Made by a program: the position numbers and the translations under genes | Shown here: piece by piece, positions 17,697 through 28,024 of the stretch | Layout of the letters: the number at the start of each line of letters is the position of its first letter | How positions within the stretch are numbered: the stretch's first letter is position 1 | Assembly: GCA_027019335.1 (NCBI GenBank) | Contig: JALUWV010000115.1 | Location: 56,948-120,947, forward strand | DNA: 64,000 nt | Reading direction: 5' to 3' | Origin: Sulfurimonas sp. | GTDB lineage: Bacteria > Campylobacterota > Campylobacteria > Campylobacterales > Sulfurimonadaceae | The notes under the pieces: model-generated | Seen by the model: the letters and a program-made list of their open reading frames with translations, nothing else | Databases searched by the model: none | Told to the model about the DNA's origin: nothing

Positions 17697-19070
17697 CTAA
17701 ACTCCTTTATGAATCTTTTGTGCAATAATATGTGCTGCCATAACAACAGGGTAAGATGTCGGTGCTGCTGTCAATTTTGGTTGTGTGGCAACTTGCATTG
17801 ACATCACTTTATAAATATCAAAATGCGACTCTATAATCATACCTATGAGGTTTATCATTTCACCCGTTTCCTTGCCACCTATAATCTGTCCGCCTATGAT
17901 TTGCCCACCATTTCTCATGGCGACAAGTTTTACAAACTGCTCTTGTGCATCTGGAATGGTAGCAGGATGACGATTGACACCACTAAAGCTTCCAACAACA
18001 ACATCTATGCCTGCTCTTTTTGCTTGTGCTTGAGTAACTCCCGCAGATGAAAATGCAATCTCTTGTATCATTGTGGAAAAGATGGCGATAGTTCCTGAGA
18101 AACCTTTTAAGTAGTGAATACCATAGAGTGAACTCCCTGCGACTCTTCCTTCTGCTGAAGATGTAGAAGCAAGCATAACCTTTGATGGTTCTTTTGTGAT
18201 AAAATCTCTTCTCGCACTACAATCACCCACGGCAAAAATGTCATGATTTGCTGTACGCATATACTCATCAACCCATATCCCTTGATAATGTCCTAAACTA
18301 ACCCCTGCATTTTGTGCTAAAGTCGTGTTTGGTTTGTAGCCTGTGGCTAAAATGACGATTTGGGTATCTATGATTTTACCACTTTTGAGTTTTACCGCAT
18401 TGACGACATTGTCCCCATTTTTATCTATGACCTCTACAACTCTATCTTCACCGATGTATGTCACACCTACTTTTTCCATATGCTCTTCTGCCACATTACC
18501 AAGTTCTCCGTCAAAAGCATTTTCTAAGATATGCTTACTTCCGCCTATGACTGTGACATTTTTTCCCTTTGTGGCAAACTCAACGGCAACTTCTACACCG
18601 ATAAACCCACTTCCAACAACCACAATCTCTTCTTTGTCTTTTGCATAAGCATCGAGTTTATCTATAAAATCTTTGTTTTTAGATATGGTAAAAACACCCT
18701 CCAAATCTAAAGCATGTTCTAAAGAGGCATGCACAAAAGGAGTAGAACCCGTGGCAAAGATTAACTTGTCAAAATGAATTTCATCTTCATTGAGATAGGC
18801 AATCTTCTTTTGGGTATCAACATTCTTGACTTTTCCTACAAGGGTAGCAATCCCCATCTCTTCTGCCATGGCACATGAGGCAACATCTTTTTCACTACAC
18901 CCTAAAGTCTCTCCAAAAACATAAGGAATGGCACAAGGCACTAACTGCACTTCATGCTCTCTTACGACGAGTATCTCTTTGTGGGGGTAATTCATCTTTG
19001 CAGTCACAGCACTTACACCACCAGCAGGTCCGCCACCAATCACTAAAACATCACATTGTATCTTTTTCAT
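17697..19070 (-). CDS. FAD-dependent pyridine-nucleotide oxidoreductase (CoA-disulfide reductase/NADH oxidase-like)
   Basis: A 457-residue two-dinucleotide-fold flavoprotein: FAD motif VLVIGGGPAGG (9-19), ATGSTP, NAD(P) motif VVVGSGFIGVEVA (about 152-164), and the second FAD motif IFAVGDC (about 275-282). A single Cys in LVPCAIPY sits where CoA-disulfide reductases, NADH oxidases and NADH:sulfur reductases have their redox Cys. Typical substrates are CoA disulfide, polysulfide or oxygen; the sequence does not choose between them. It starts 10 nt after nuoN with an AAAGGAA ribosome site, so it is in the nuo transcript. Since that operon lacks nuoEFG, a role in passing NAD(P)H electrons is conceivable but unproven. 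Confidence 0.85.
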   Translation of the reverse strand: MKKIQCDVLVIGGGPAGGVSAVTAKMNYPHKEILVVREHEVQLVPCAIPYVFGETLGCSEKDVASCAMAEEMGIATLVGKVKNVDTQKKIAYLNEDEIHFDKLIFATGSTPFVHASLEHALDLEGVFTISKNKDFIDKLDAYAKDKEEIVVVGSGFIGVEVAVEFATKGKNVTVIGGSKHILENAFDGELGNVAEEHMEKVGVTYIGEDRVVEVIDKNGDNVVNAVKLKSGKIIDTQIVILATGYKPNTTLAQNAGVSLGHYQGIWVDEYMRTANHDIFAVGDCSARRDFITKEPSKVMLASTSSAEGRVAGSSLYGIHYLKGFSGTIAIFSTMIQEIAFSSAGVTQAQAKRAGIDVVVGSFSGVNRHPATIPDAQEQFVKLVAMRNGGQIIGGQIIGGKETGEMINLIGMIIESHFDIYKVMSMQVATQPKLTAAPTSYPVVMAAHIIAQKIHKGV

Positions 19071-19080
19071 AAAAATTCCT

Positions 19081-20385
19081 TTATATTATAACTTTAAAAA
19101 CATCCAAAGCAAAAACACCAAAGTAGAGTGTTCCGCCTAAAAGTATTAACTGTGCGAAGAGGGGCAGGGCTTGCAAACTTTGTAGCTTAGAATCCCCCTC
19201 ATCAAAATAGATATGCTTTACTATCCAAACATAGTAAGCAACTGAAAGCGCAGAGTTGAGGAGTGTCACAAGTGCGACTATAGGTAAATCAACATCTACA
19301 ACCGCATAGACTAAAACAGCTTTTGAGAGAAACCCTGCTAGAAGTGGGACTCCTGCTAAAGAGAAGAGTTGTACGGTGAAGAGAAAGGCAACTAGCTTAT
19401 CTTTTTTACCGAAGCCTTTTAAATCATCTAAGCGAAGTTGTGTCGAATCTTTGCTGATATTGCCTATGAGCAGAAACAAAGCACTCTGCATAAAGATATA
19501 GGCTATAGCGATGTAAAGAAGACCCGTAGAAGCATAGCTACTCTTCACTGCAACAAAAGCAAGCAACATATACCCAGCATGCGCGATGGAGGAGTAAGCT
19601 AAAATCTTCGCTACTCTCTTTTGAAAAAGTGCCAAAAAGTTTCCAAGGGTCATGGTAATGAGAGCAAGAGCGATGAGAATAGGCAGATTAAACGCAATAT
19701 GCTGGAGTAAAAATGGTGAAAATGTTTGAAAGATAGCGATAGCGGCAACTGTTTTTGCTACACCTGAGAGAAGGGCGGCATTTGAAGCTTTTATCTGTGC
19801 ATAACTATCAGCTGCCCAAGTGTGCATAGGGACGATAGTGAGTTTGTAAAAGAGTCCACTCAACATAATCCAAAGACCGATAGTACCAAAGGTACCAGTA
19901 GAACCTATCTGTGCATTGAGCGAAGCCCCTTCAAAAAGATAAAAAGTAGTCCCTAAAACGATAAGTGCCGTGGCAATAGACCCTGCGATAAACATCTTTA
20001 CCGCTCCACTTGCTTGTGTGGTGTTCTTGATGTTGGCAACGAGAACAAAAGAGATGATACTCAGTGCTTCAAAAGAGATAATGAAGTTAAGGAGAGTCTG
20101 ACTCTCTAAAAGGGCGATAGATGCTGTGCCAATGAAAAGTGTTTGTGTAATGCTTATGTTTTCATCTTCATTTAAAACAAAGGCACTTAAAACTATAAAC
20201 AAAATCAACTCAAAAAAAGCGATACCATCGCTGAGGTAAAAGCCTTGCAAAGGCAAAGCATAACCATGAAGTGTTAAGTAAGCAGAAACTCCTAAAACAC
20301 TAAGAGAGAGGAGTTTTAAGAAGCTACGGTTACGAATGGCAAAGGAGAGTATGGCAAAGCCAAAGAGAAGTGTAAAGGCACTCAT
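19081..20385 (-). CDS. nuoN: NADH-quinone oxidoreductase-like complex, subunit N
   Basis: A Mrp-antiporter-type membrane subunit that pumps protons in complex I. Its 434 residues form about 13-14 transmembrane helices. It has the family segment GLFYKLTIVPMHTWAADSYAQ with the key Lys, and YSSIAHAGYMLLA further on. It is a little shorter than the E. coli protein. The start overlaps the nuoM stop by four bases (ATGA), as throughout this operon. Confidence 0.93.
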   Translation of the reverse strand: MSAFTLLFGFAILSFAIRNRSFLKLLSLSVLGVSAYLTLHGYALPLQGFYLSDGIAFFELILFIVLSAFVLNEDENISITQTLFIGTASIALLESQTLLNFIISFEALSIISFVLVANIKNTTQASGAVKMFIAGSIATALIVLGTTFYLFEGASLNAQIGSTGTFGTIGLWIMLSGLFYKLTIVPMHTWAADSYAQIKASNAALLSGVAKTVAAIAIFQTFSPFLLQHIAFNLPILIALALITMTLGNFLALFQKRVAKILAYSSIAHAGYMLLAFVAVKSSYASTGLLYIAIAYIFMQSALFLLIGNISKDSTQLRLDDLKGFGKKDKLVAFLFTVQLFSLAGVPLLAGFLSKAVLVYAVVDVDLPIVALVTLLNSALSVAYYVWIVKHIYFDEGDSKLQSLQALPLFAQLILLGGTLYFGVFALDVFKVII

Positions 20386-21821
20386 AAGGCACCTCCTGCG
20401 TTGAGGTATGGGCTAAAAGCTTGATTTATCACTTCAAAGAGGGATGATGGAAAGATACCAAAGAAGAGAATAAGCAAAGCAAAAATGACAAGGGCAAAAA
20501 ACTCTACTTTGTGCATACTAAAATCAGTTGCACTTACTTTAGCACTCATTTGCCCATAAATCACACGACGGAATGTCCAGATAAGATACGCCGAAGCGAG
20601 CAGTGAACCAAAGAGTATGACCACTATCCATGCTCCAAAACTTTCAATAGCACTTATCAAGATAGAAATCTCTCCTATAAAGCCCATAGTCCCTGGAAGT
20701 CCTAAGGCACCTAACCCTGCTAAAACAAAAATAGCGGAAAGATAAGGGGCTTTTTGCATAATGCCACCCATATCTTTCATCTCCCAAGAGTGAAGCTTTT
20801 GATGAAAAAATCCAGCGATGAGAAAGAGAGGAGAGATGATAAGTGCATGCCCTATCATCTCATAGAGTGCAGCACTCAATGAGTCAAAGCTGAGTGCAGA
20901 CATAGCAATGGCAATAAGCCCCATATGTGAGATAGAACTGTAAGCGACCATCTTTTTAATGTGTGTTTCATACAGAGCCATAAACCCTGCAAAAAGTAGG
21001 GTAATGAGACCGAGTGTGAGGAGAATCCAAGCATACTTTTGCGAAGTTTCAGGGAGTAAGAGCAGTACAAGGCGTATCATACCGTAAGCCCCCATTTTGA
21101 GTAAAACACCTGCAAGGAGTGCTGAGACTGGGGCAGGGGCTTGTACATGGGCATCTGGTAACCAAGTGTGAAAAGGAAAGAGTGGCATCTTCACCGCAAA
21201 ACCTATGAAAAGTAAAAAGTAGATAAGCACAGGTGTGCTAAGCATTGATTCTTTTATAAGTGTCATATCAAATGTGCCACTCTCTTTATACATCAAGAAA
21301 AAGGCAAGCAAAATAAGCATAGAGGCGATATGGGTATATAAAAAGAACTTGATAGCCGCATAAATGCGACCCTCCGCTCCCCAAATCCCCACAAGAAAAA
21401 GCATCGGAATAAGTGTAAGTTCCCAAAAGATGAAAAACCATAGAAGATTTGTCGAGAGAAATACACCAAAGATAGCCCCACTAAAAAAGATAAGCAAAGA
21501 AAAATAAGCAGCAGGTTTTTTCTCTACATTCCATGAAGCAAGTGTTACTAAGATAAGTAAAACAGAGCTTAAAAGCAGCATAATAACACTAAGTCTATCG
21601 ACTTGTAGAGTCAAAATAAAATCAAACTTTGTAACGGGTAAATACTCTCCAAGCATCATGTAACCATGTTCAGGAAGTGCCGTAAAAAGTGCTATCATCT
21701 GCGAGAACATAAAGATAAAAAGGGCTAAAGTGATATACTTTGTCCCACCAAGGTTGCGTGTTGGCAGATAGATGAAAAGAGAGCCAAAAAGTGGTAAAAA
21801 AATCAAAGCGACATAGCTCAT
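20382..21821 (-). CDS. nuoM: Complex I-like subunit M
   Basis: An antiporter-like proton-pumping subunit of 479 residues. Conserved features: the Glu in FWELTLIPMFLL, the Lys in AVKMPLFPFHTWLPDAHVQAP, and YSSISHMGL with its channel residues. About 14 membrane helices are visible. It overlaps nuoN and nuoL by ATGA junctions, implying translational coupling. Confidence 0.96.
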   Translation of the reverse strand: MSYVALIFLPLFGSLFIYLPTRNLGGTKYITLALFIFMFSQMIALFTALPEHGYMMLGEYLPVTKFDFILTLQVDRLSVIMLLLSSVLLILVTLASWNVEKKPAAYFSLLIFFSGAIFGVFLSTNLLWFFIFWELTLIPMLFLVGIWGAEGRIYAAIKFFLYTHIASMLILLAFFLMYKESGTFDMTLIKESMLSTPVLIYFLLFIGFAVKMPLFPFHTWLPDAHVQAPAPVSALLAGVLLKMGAYGMIRLVLLLLPETSQKYAWILLTLGLITLLFAGFMALYETHIKKMVAYSSISHMGLIAIAMSALSFDSLSAALYEMIGHALIISPLFLIAGFFHQKLHSWEMKDMGGIMQKAPYLSAIFVLAGLGALGLPGTMGFIGEISILISAIESFGAWIVVILFGSLLASAYLIWTFRRVIYGQMSAKVSATDFSMHKVEFFALVIFALLILFFGIFPSSLFEVINQAFSPYLNAGGAL

Positions 21822-23662
21822 ACTACACTCCCTATAAATAAAATGACGAAGAGCGAAAAAACACCCAGAAGCATCACTCCTGCTTGATTAGAGACCTTTG
21901 AAGTTGTGGTTTTTGAAAAGAGCATAAATATGGAGTGACTCATAGCTACTGTTTTGTTGATAGCGCCATCAACGATGTGAACCTCTACCCAGTGAATGGT
22001 TTTGGCTACAGAGTGTATGATGACAACTTGCACAAACCAAGTAATCATCTGTTCTATAAAGTAGCCATTGTAAAGGACTCGGTGAATCGCTTTCATAAAA
22101 GGCTGTGCAGCGAGGTTATCTCGCAAATCTGGTCGGCTTTTGTAAAACTTGTAAACGATAAATGCGACTAAAAATATAGCTCCTAAAAGAGAGGGAAGCA
22201 GATACTCTATATGTGCTTCACCCACTTCTTCACCCGTAATGTACACCCGTAACTCTTTTTGGTAAAAACCTAAAGCAAGGGTAGCAAATGCCATAATGCC
22301 TAAAGGCAGAGCAATCCAAAACTTCGATGGTGTAGTAATGGCTTCATTTAACTCTAAGTCACGAGGTTTTCCTGCGAAGATGAGCAACCATACTCGAAAG
22401 ATATAAGCCACAGAGAGTACTCCTGCTATGATAGTAAGGGTAGAGATTATCCCATGTGTTTGTGGGTTAAGTAAACTTGCCGTGATGATGGCATCTTTGG
22501 AGTAAAAACCACTAAAAGGGGGAATACCACTTAAAGAGAGCGCCCCAAGCGCCATAAAAATGGCGACAAGTGTGAGCTTTTTATAAGTGCCACCAAGTCT
22601 GAAGAGGTCTTTGTTATGTCTTGCTGACATGATAACCGCACCAGCACTTAAAAAAAGAAGCGCTTTAAAGATAGCATGGTTTGTTAAGTGTGTCATCCCA
22701 GCACTTAAAGAGCCAACACCTAAACCGATAAATGCAAGTGATAAGTGCGACATCGTCGAGTAGGCAAGAACTTTTTTTATCTCTTTTTGAACTAAGGCAC
22801 TTGTCGCACCGATGAATGCACTCAAACTCGCAACTGCCGCGACTACTATAAGTGCCTGCGAAGCTTCATAAAAGTCAAAAAGTCGAGCGACGATGTAGAT
22901 ACCGCTATTGACCATTGTTGCTCCATGGATGAGTGCTGAAACAGTCGTAGGACCCTCCATCGCTCGCATAAGCCATGGAAAAAGTGGAAACTGCCCTGAT
23001 TTGCCAATAGCTGCTATGAAGATAAAAATAGCAATGACAAATGAGACAGAACTTGCGAGCTGATTTTGAGATGCAAGGAGATTTATCTTTTGTAAATCAA
23101 GTGTCCCTGTAAAGTATAGAAGCAGTCCCATTGCAGCAAAAAGAAATATATCGCCAAACTTCGTGTAGAGAAACGCGGCTACCCCAGCATCCGCAGGGGT
23201 GTTGTTTTGATGCCAAAAAGAGATGAGAAGATACGAAGCAAGTCCCATAAACTCCCAACCGACAAAAAGCCCTGTAAGTTCTTTTGCACTTACAAGTAAA
23301 ATCATCCCTCCGATAAAAAAGAGTATCTTTGCATAGTAGCGTGCTTGGTCGGGGTCTTCTTTCATATAGTCATGAGAAAAGTGGATGTCTAAAGCTCCAA
23401 GTCCTGTAGCGATAAGAAGCATGACTACAGAAAGATGGTCAATGTAGATACCAAAAGGGAGTGTGACATTACCAAATGTGAACCAATCGAGTGGAATATT
23501 GATGGGTTTTGTGTAGTTAAGAAAGATGTTTACAACCAATGCAAAAAGTAAAAATCCTATGACCTCAGCGAAAACAAAAGCATACTTTTTACTAATCTTT
23601 CCAATGATAAACGCGGTAATGGCTCCAGTAAAAGGAAGGATGAGAAGCAGAGCGATACTCAT
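21818..23662 (-). CDS. nuoL: Complex I-like subunit L
   Basis: The largest antiporter-like subunit, 614 residues. It carries the WEFMGLASYLLISFWHQ segment, the Lys in GKSGQFPLFPWLMRAMEGPTTVSALIHG-type helix, and YSTMSHLSLAF. The C-terminal lateral helix and final anchor seen in NuoL proteins are present (about 500-614). It couples by overlap to nuoK and nuoM. Confidence 0.96.
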   Translation of the reverse strand: MSIALLLILPFTGAITAFIIGKISKKYAFVFAEVIGFLLFALVVNIFLNYTKPINIPLDWFTFGNVTLPFGIYIDHLSVVMLLIATGLGALDIHFSHDYMKEDPDQARYYAKILFFIGGMILLVSAKELTGLFVGWEFMGLASYLLISFWHQNNTPADAGVAAFLYTKFGDIFLFAAMGLLLYFTGTLDLQKINLLASQNQLASSVSFVIAIFIFIAAIGKSGQFPLFPWLMRAMEGPTTVSALIHGATMVNSGIYIVARLFDFYEASQALIVVAAVASLSAFIGATSALVQKEIKKVLAYSTMSHLSLAFIGLGVGSLSAGMTHLTNHAIFKALLFLSAGAVIMSARHNKDLFRLGGTYKKLTLVAIFMALGALSLSGIPPFSGFYSKDAIITASLLNPQTHGIISTLTIIAGVLSVAYIFRVWLLIFAGKPRDLELNEAITTPSKFWIALPLGIMAFATLALGFYQKELRVYITGEEVGEAHIEYLLPSLLGAIFLVAFIVYKFYKSRPDLRDNLAAQPFMKAIHRVLYNGYFIEQMITWFVQVVIIHSVAKTIHWVEVHIVDGAINKTVAMSHSIFMLFSKTTTSKVSNQAGVMLLGVFSLFVILFIGSVV

Positions 23663-23955
23663 AATGTCTCCTCCGATAACTCATCTGCAATGACTACTTT
23701 GCTAAACTTATGCGCCGCTGCAAAAATGAGTATGCCCACAGCTGCTTCGAGTGTTGCAAGTATCATAACCATGTAGGCAAAAGCGATGTTTTGTGCAAGT
23801 CCTAGATAGTGTGCAGAGGATGCAAGCATCAAAATAACGGCATTTATGAGCATTTCCAATGAAAAGAAGATGCGTAAAAAGTCGCGATTTGACGAGATAC
23901 CAAAGAGTCCTATACTAAAAAGAGCAAATGCAAAGAGCATATCAACCTCAAACAT
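23659..23955 (-). CDS. nuoK: Complex I-like subunit K
   Basis: A small three-helix membrane subunit of 98 residues. It keeps the conserved Glu in SLEMLINAVILML and the one in TLEAAVGI, which belong to the E-channel of complex I. Its length matches the family. It overlaps nuoJ by 8 nt and nuoL by 4 nt. Confidence 0.95.
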   Translation of the reverse strand: MFEVDMLFAFALFSIGLFGISSNRDFLRIFFSLEMLINAVILMLASSAHYLGLAQNIAFAYMVMILATLEAAVGILIFAAAHKFSKVVIADELSEETL

Positions 23956-24421
23956 GGTCTCTCCTTTGTGGTTTTAAAATATGTATCATCTTAATAGTGC
24001 CATAGAGAAGGCTCACCCCAATAAGTGCAAATAAAATGACAACATCACTAAAGGAGTGTGCAAAAAGTTCTTTTTTCTCTACTGTTTCATTGACTATATG
24101 TTCTAATGTGGAGCTATTGAGAAGAAAAATAGCACTCATCAAAATGAAAATAAAAAAGGCTAAAACTGCACTCCATGAACTCTGCTTCGTTGCTGGAAAC
24201 TCTGTCCCAATGAGTGTGATACCAAAGAGCATAAGGACTGCAATGCCCCCAGTGTAGACAAAGATTTGAAAAAGTCCCAATAACTTTTCATCTAAAGTAA
24301 TGTAGTAAACACCTAAAACTAACATCATTAAAGCAAAAGAGATAAGAGAATTGATACTCTTTTTTGCACTTAAAGATGTTATGGCTAAAACAAGGGCAAT
24401 AGTAAGTAAAACAATATTCAT
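23948..24421 (-). CDS. nuoJ: Complex I-like subunit J
   Basis: A five-helix membrane subunit of 157 residues. The segment QIFVYTGGIAVLMLFGI contains the pi-bulge helix near the E-channel. It overlaps nuoI by an ATGA-type junction and nuoK by 8 nt. Confidence 0.93.
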   Translation of the reverse strand: MNIVLLTIALVLAITSLSAKKSINSLISFALMMLVLGVYYITLDEKLLGLFQIFVYTGGIAVLMLFGITLIGTEFPATKQSSWSAVLAFFIFILMSAIFLLNSSTLEHIVNETVEKKELFAHSFSDVVILFALIGVSLLYGTIKMIHILKPQRRDHV

Positions 24422-24963
24422 AGTGTCCCTCCACTAAAGTTTGGTTCACCACTTATGGGTGCTTTTATCTCTTTGTCTTTCATGGCTGCCTCGGCTTCTT
24501 TTTTCTTTTTTGCAAGTTCTTTTTTTACCCTTGCTGCTTCTTCTGCTTCAAGTCGGCTATCAATGTACTCTTGAGGAATATCCACCTGCACCCAAAAGTT
24601 TTCTTGGTCTTCATGCCATCCACCACTCAACATATCGTATCGTCCACCACTTAAAACGATGGACTTTTTGGGTTTTGTCGGGCAGACATCTTCACATAAA
24701 CCACAAAAGATACAAACGCCAAGATTGACTTCTGGTACTATGTTTTGTTTTTTAAAAGGAAGGTGTTTCATACTGATGGCATTTGTAGGGCATATCTTGT
24801 TACAAGAGTCACACCCTATGCAAGTTTCATAGTCTACAGTATGCTTACCTCGAAATCTCTCTGTTTCATGCATTAAGTGCGTGCGGACATCTTTTTGTGC
24901 GGGACTTTTTACGGTAAGGGCTTTGGAAACTCTGTAAACTTTTTGTAGTAACTCAAGTATCAT
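24418..24963 (-). CDS. nuoI: Complex I-like ferredoxin subunit I
   Basis: Carries two [4Fe-4S] clusters (CIGCDSCNKICP and CIFCGLCEDVCP) that pass electrons toward the N2 cluster in NuoB. The ORF track starts at 25044, inside nuoH. I choose the ATG at 24963, which overlaps the nuoH stop as ATGA and gives 181 residues starting [10 protein letters not shown], a normal NuoI N-terminus. A Lys/Glu/Ala-rich tail (about 145-181) is longer than in many homologues. Without NuoEFG this subunit is a likely docking site for a ferredoxin- or flavodoxin-type donor. Confidence 0.94.
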   Translation of the reverse strand: MILELLQKVYRVSKALTVKSPAQKDVRTHLMHETERFRGKHTVDYETCIGCDSCNKICPTNAISMKHLPFKKQNIVPEVNLGVCIFCGLCEDVCPTKPKKSIVLSGGRYDMLSGGWHEDQENFWVQVDIPQEYIDSRLEAEEAARVKKELAKKKKEAEAAMKDKEIKAPISGEPNFSGGTL

Positions 24964-25910
24964 GACAAACTTCCTAGAAGATAGATTTTCGCAAGCATTA
25001 TCCATGCAACATTTAAAAGGGAGAGTGGCACTAAATAACTCCATGAAAAGTGTAACATCTGCTTCATAGTGATACGCGGAGTTGAAGCACGAATAACCAT
25101 CATAAACATAGCAATGAGTAACATCTTTATAAACAAAAAGATAAAGCCATCAAAAAATAGCCCCTTATATCCACCGAGAAAAAGTGTCGCTGCCCCTGCA
25201 AAGACTGCCATAAACTCTGAAAACTCTGCGAGTTTGAGTAAAAAGTAGTTCGTACCACTATACTCTGTATAAAATCCATACACTATCTCTTGTTCTGCAT
25301 CGGGGATATTAAAAGGGGGTTGGTCAAGGAGTCCAAGCAAAGCTATAAAGTATAAGATAAATGCAGGTAAAAGGATGAGAAAACTCAGCCATGAACTCTG
25401 CTCGACGATAGCGTTAAGATTCAGCGTTCCAAAGAGTAAAGCAGGGGAGAGTGCGCTCAAGAAAAAGGAAGTCTCCATCGAAATCATCTGTGTTAAAACT
25501 CTGATACCCCCTAAAAAGGAGTACTTGTTGTTGGAGCCAAAACCTGTTAAAAAAAGTAAAAAAGGTTCTATCCCTATGAGAACAACAAGTGCAAGTAGGG
25601 CATACTCACTCTGCACAACTGTAATCGTCTGTGTCCAAGGGATAAATGCAGTGGGAAGCATAGCAATCGTCGCTGCTAGTATGGGCATAATAGAAAAAAG
25701 ATAAGGATTGACACCATCAGGGGTAATACTCTCTTTTGTTAAAAGTTTACTCAAATCAAAAAGTGTTTGGTAACTCCCAGCAGGACCATTAAAACTCGGA
25801 CCAACTCTTTTATGGAGTGCCGCTATAAACTTTCTAAAGAACCAAAACAGAGCAACTGTCCATAAAAGGACATAGAATATACCAGGGAAAATTACAATAT
25901 TGAAAATCAT
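24960..25910 (-). CDS. nuoH: Complex I-like subunit H
   Basis: The membrane subunit that forms the roof of the quinone chamber and joins it to the proton channels. The 316 residues show about 8 helices and the family motifs [13 protein letters not shown] near residue 32 and [20 protein letters not shown] near 200. The ATG at 25910 overlaps the nuoCD stop (ATGA) and has AAGGAG upstream; the ORF-track start at 25931 would only add MPRRFRP. Confidence 0.95.
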   Translation of the reverse strand: MIFNIVIFPGIFYVLLWTVALFWFFRKFIAALHKRVGPSFNGPAGSYQTLFDLSKLLTKESITPDGVNPYLFSIMPILAATIAMLPTAFIPWTQTITVVQSEYALLALVVLIGIEPFLLFLTGFGSNNKYSFLGGIRVLTQMISMETSFFLSALSPALLFGTLNLNAIVEQSSWLSFLILLPAFILYFIALLGLLDQPPFNIPDAEQEIVYGFYTEYSGTNYFLLKLAEFSEFMAVFAGAATLFLGGYKGLFFDGFIFLFIKMLLIAMFMMVIRASTPRITMKQMLHFSWSYLVPLSLLNVAWIMLAKIYLLGSLS

Positions 25911-27550
25911 CGGTCTAAATCTCCTTGGCATATATATAAACTTCCAAAGATAAGTGGAATATCTGAGAGCGTTTGCCCTTTTAAGAGTTTGTCAAGCATC
26001 ATCGTATGGTTAAAGCTAGGAGCTTTCATCTTGAGTCTGTAAGGTGAAGTGGCTTTTTCTTGTGTGACTAAGTGCATGAGTACTTCACCACGTGACCACT
26101 CAACACGGCTAATGGCTTCACCGGCTGGAAGCTTTTTAGGTACTTTTACCATATGGTCTTTTGTCGGATTGAATTTACCAGACTTTATGCACTCTTCTAT
26201 ATGTTTTTTGGCTTGTTTGATAATGTCTACTGATTGTTCAAGTTCTTCAAAGAGATTGACGAGTCTATCATTTGCCGAGCCTGTTTTTTGTGTGACATAG
26301 TCCATATTTATTTTATCATACGCAGCGTAAGGCTCATCTAAACGTACATCTACTTTAACACCACTTGCTCTTGCGACTACACCACAAAGTGAGTACTCTT
26401 CAACCTCTTGTGCGGTAATAATCCCTTGCTTTGCAGCACGCATTTTCATCGTAGGGTTTTTTACAAAAATGGCTCGCATATCATCTTTCGTTGCATCAAA
26501 TTTATCAAGAGCTAACTGCAACTCCTCTAACATATTTTCTTGTAAACCATAGCGAACACCACCCGCTTCAATAGCTGCCGTTGCAATCCTTGCTCCACTA
26601 TAAGACTCTAAAAAGTCAAGAAAAAACTCTCTCATATCCATGTTCCACATCGCAACAGTATGCAAACCTAAGGCATTATAAAAGCCACCCATACCCATGG
26701 CGTGCGAAGAGATACGAGAGACTTCACCTAAAAGTACACGCATCCATTTTGCAAATTCTGTTATCTCTGTTCCTGCTATCTCTTCAACGGCTTGTGCATA
26801 CGCTATCATTGAGTTAATGTTATCCATAAAACAGAGTCTTTCCACAGCGACAATAGCCCCTATAAAATCTTTTTTCGTTACAAGGTGTTCTAAGGCACGC
26901 CATACAAAGCCGATGTCAGGGTCAATGCTAATCACATCTTCACCATCACAATGTACTTTGAGGCGAATAGGTCCACTTGCAGGGTGAGTTGGTCCCCAAT
27001 TTAAAACAGTCTCAGAACTCTCTGCATCTATGCCTTTGTCATTTTCATTCTCTTCTGTCTTAAAAGCATCTACGATAGTTTGGATATTTTGAAGTGTATT
27101 TGCTTCATGGGCATCCCAATCAAAATCTTTTCTAAAAGGAGCTTTTCCGTAAAAATCTTGTGAAATGATGATTGGTCGTAGGTCTGGATGGTGTAAAAAC
27201 TTTACTCCAAACATAGAGTAAGCTTCTCTTTCGTGCCAATTAGCCCCCTTAAATAGCGGTGTAATGGACTCTATCTCACATTTGTCTAACTCTCGTGAAA
27301 TGTCACACTTCAACCAGCAGTTGCGTTTACTTATGAGGTCTTCAAAAAAGTAGTTCATCTCGATGATGTTTTTTTCTAAAAAATCTGTTGGTGAAACGGT
27401 TGCTATGGTTTTTAAGCCATTAGCTTTTAAGGCTTTGGCAACTTTGAGTAAATCTTCTGCATTTGAGAGTTTTACTTTTTTCCAGCTTTTTTTATAATCT
27501 TCTATGTACTCTGTTTCGTACATTTGTAAAAGTGCATACAAACTCTGCAT
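25907..27550 (-). CDS. nuoCD: Fused complex I-like subunits C and D (NuoCD), altered quinone site
   Basis: A 547-residue fusion. The NuoC part (1 to about 155) has [25 protein letters not shown] linker leads to NuoD (about 175-547), homologous to the large subunit of [NiFe] hydrogenases. The NuoD start reads [12 protein letters not shown] where classical NuoD has GPQHPSTHG, so the quinone-binding His is missing. The DRLDY block reads ERLCF, replacing the quinone-binding Tyr with Phe. This comes from a by-eye alignment. The C-terminus (ICQGDLDR) lacks the hydrogenase DPCxxC ligands. The complex is therefore neither a classical quinone reductase nor a hydrogenase by these residues, and the final acceptor is open. 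Confidence 0.92.
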   Translation of the reverse strand: MQSLYALLQMYETEYIEDYKKSWKKVKLSNAEDLLKVAKALKANGLKTIATVSPTDFLEKNIIEMNYFFEDLISKRNCWLKCDISRELDKCEIESITPLFKGANWHEREAYSMFGVKFLHHPDLRPIIISQDFYGKAPFRKDFDWDAHEANTLQNIQTIVDAFKTEENENDKGIDAESSETVLNWGPTHPASGPIRLKVHCDGEDVISIDPDIGFVWRALEHLVTKKDFIGAIVAVERLCFMDNINSMIAYAQAVEEIAGTEITEFAKWMRVLLGEVSRISSHAMGMGGFYNALGLHTVAMWNMDMREFFLDFLESYSGARIATAAIEAGGVRYGLQENMLEELQLALDKFDATKDDMRAIFVKNPTMKMRAAKQGIITAQEVEEYSLCGVVARASGVKVDVRLDEPYAAYDKINMDYVTQKTGSANDRLVNLFEELEQSVDIIKQAKKHIEECIKSGKFNPTKDHMVKVPKKLPAGEAISRVEWSRGEVLMHLVTQEKATSPYRLKMKAPSFNHTMMLDKLLKGQTLSDIPLIFGSLYICQGDLDR

Positions 27551-28024
27551 TTAAAACTCCATCTCTTTATAGAGTCCACCTTGACTCGCAGCACTCGGTA
27601 TGCCTTGCTTCATCTTCTCTTTTATCTCTTCAAGTCCAGCGATGATAGCTTCAGGACGCGGAGGACAACCTGCAACAAAAACATCTGCAGGAAGTATCTC
27701 TGTGGGGTTTTTTATAACAGCAAGTGAGTCATTGTATGGTCCACCATCAAAAGAACACGCCCCCAAAGCTAAGACATACTTAGGTTCAGGCATCTGTGCA
27801 TAGGTTCTCAAAAGGGCAGGGAGAATCTTTTTGGTAACTAAGCCTGTAATGATGAGTAAGTCCGCTTGACGTGGTGTGGGTGTTGGTAAGTAACCATAAC
27901 GTTCCCAATCATAACGAGGACCCATGGCTGCTGCCATTTCAAGTGAACAACAGCCTGTACAAAAATGAGCCATCCAAAGAGATTCACTCTTTGCATGGGC
28001 GAAAAAATCATATATTTTGAGCAT
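27551..28024 (-). CDS. nuoB: Complex I-like subunit B (N2 cluster)
   Basis: Binds the terminal [4Fe-4S] cluster N2. All four ligands are recognisable: the adjacent pair in CTGCCSLEM, one in LGACSFDGG and one in AGCPPRPEA. RYDWERYG and PTPTPRQADLLIITG match the family. The 157 residues are normal. It abuts nuoCD directly and overlaps nuoA by 17 nt. Confidence 0.96.
   Translation of the reverse strand: MLKIYDFFAHAKSESLWMAHFCTGCCSLEMAAAMGPRYDWERYGYLPTPTPRQADLLIITGLVTKKILPALLRTYAQMPEPKYVLALGACSFDGGPYNDSLAVIKNPTEILPADVFVAGCPPRPEAIIAGLEEIKEKMKQGIPSAASQGGLYKEMEF

Noticed and set aside
25907-27550. NuoD half as an active [NiFe]-hydrogenase large subunit
   Set aside because: The paired CxxC nickel ligands at both ends are absent; only single Cys residues remain.
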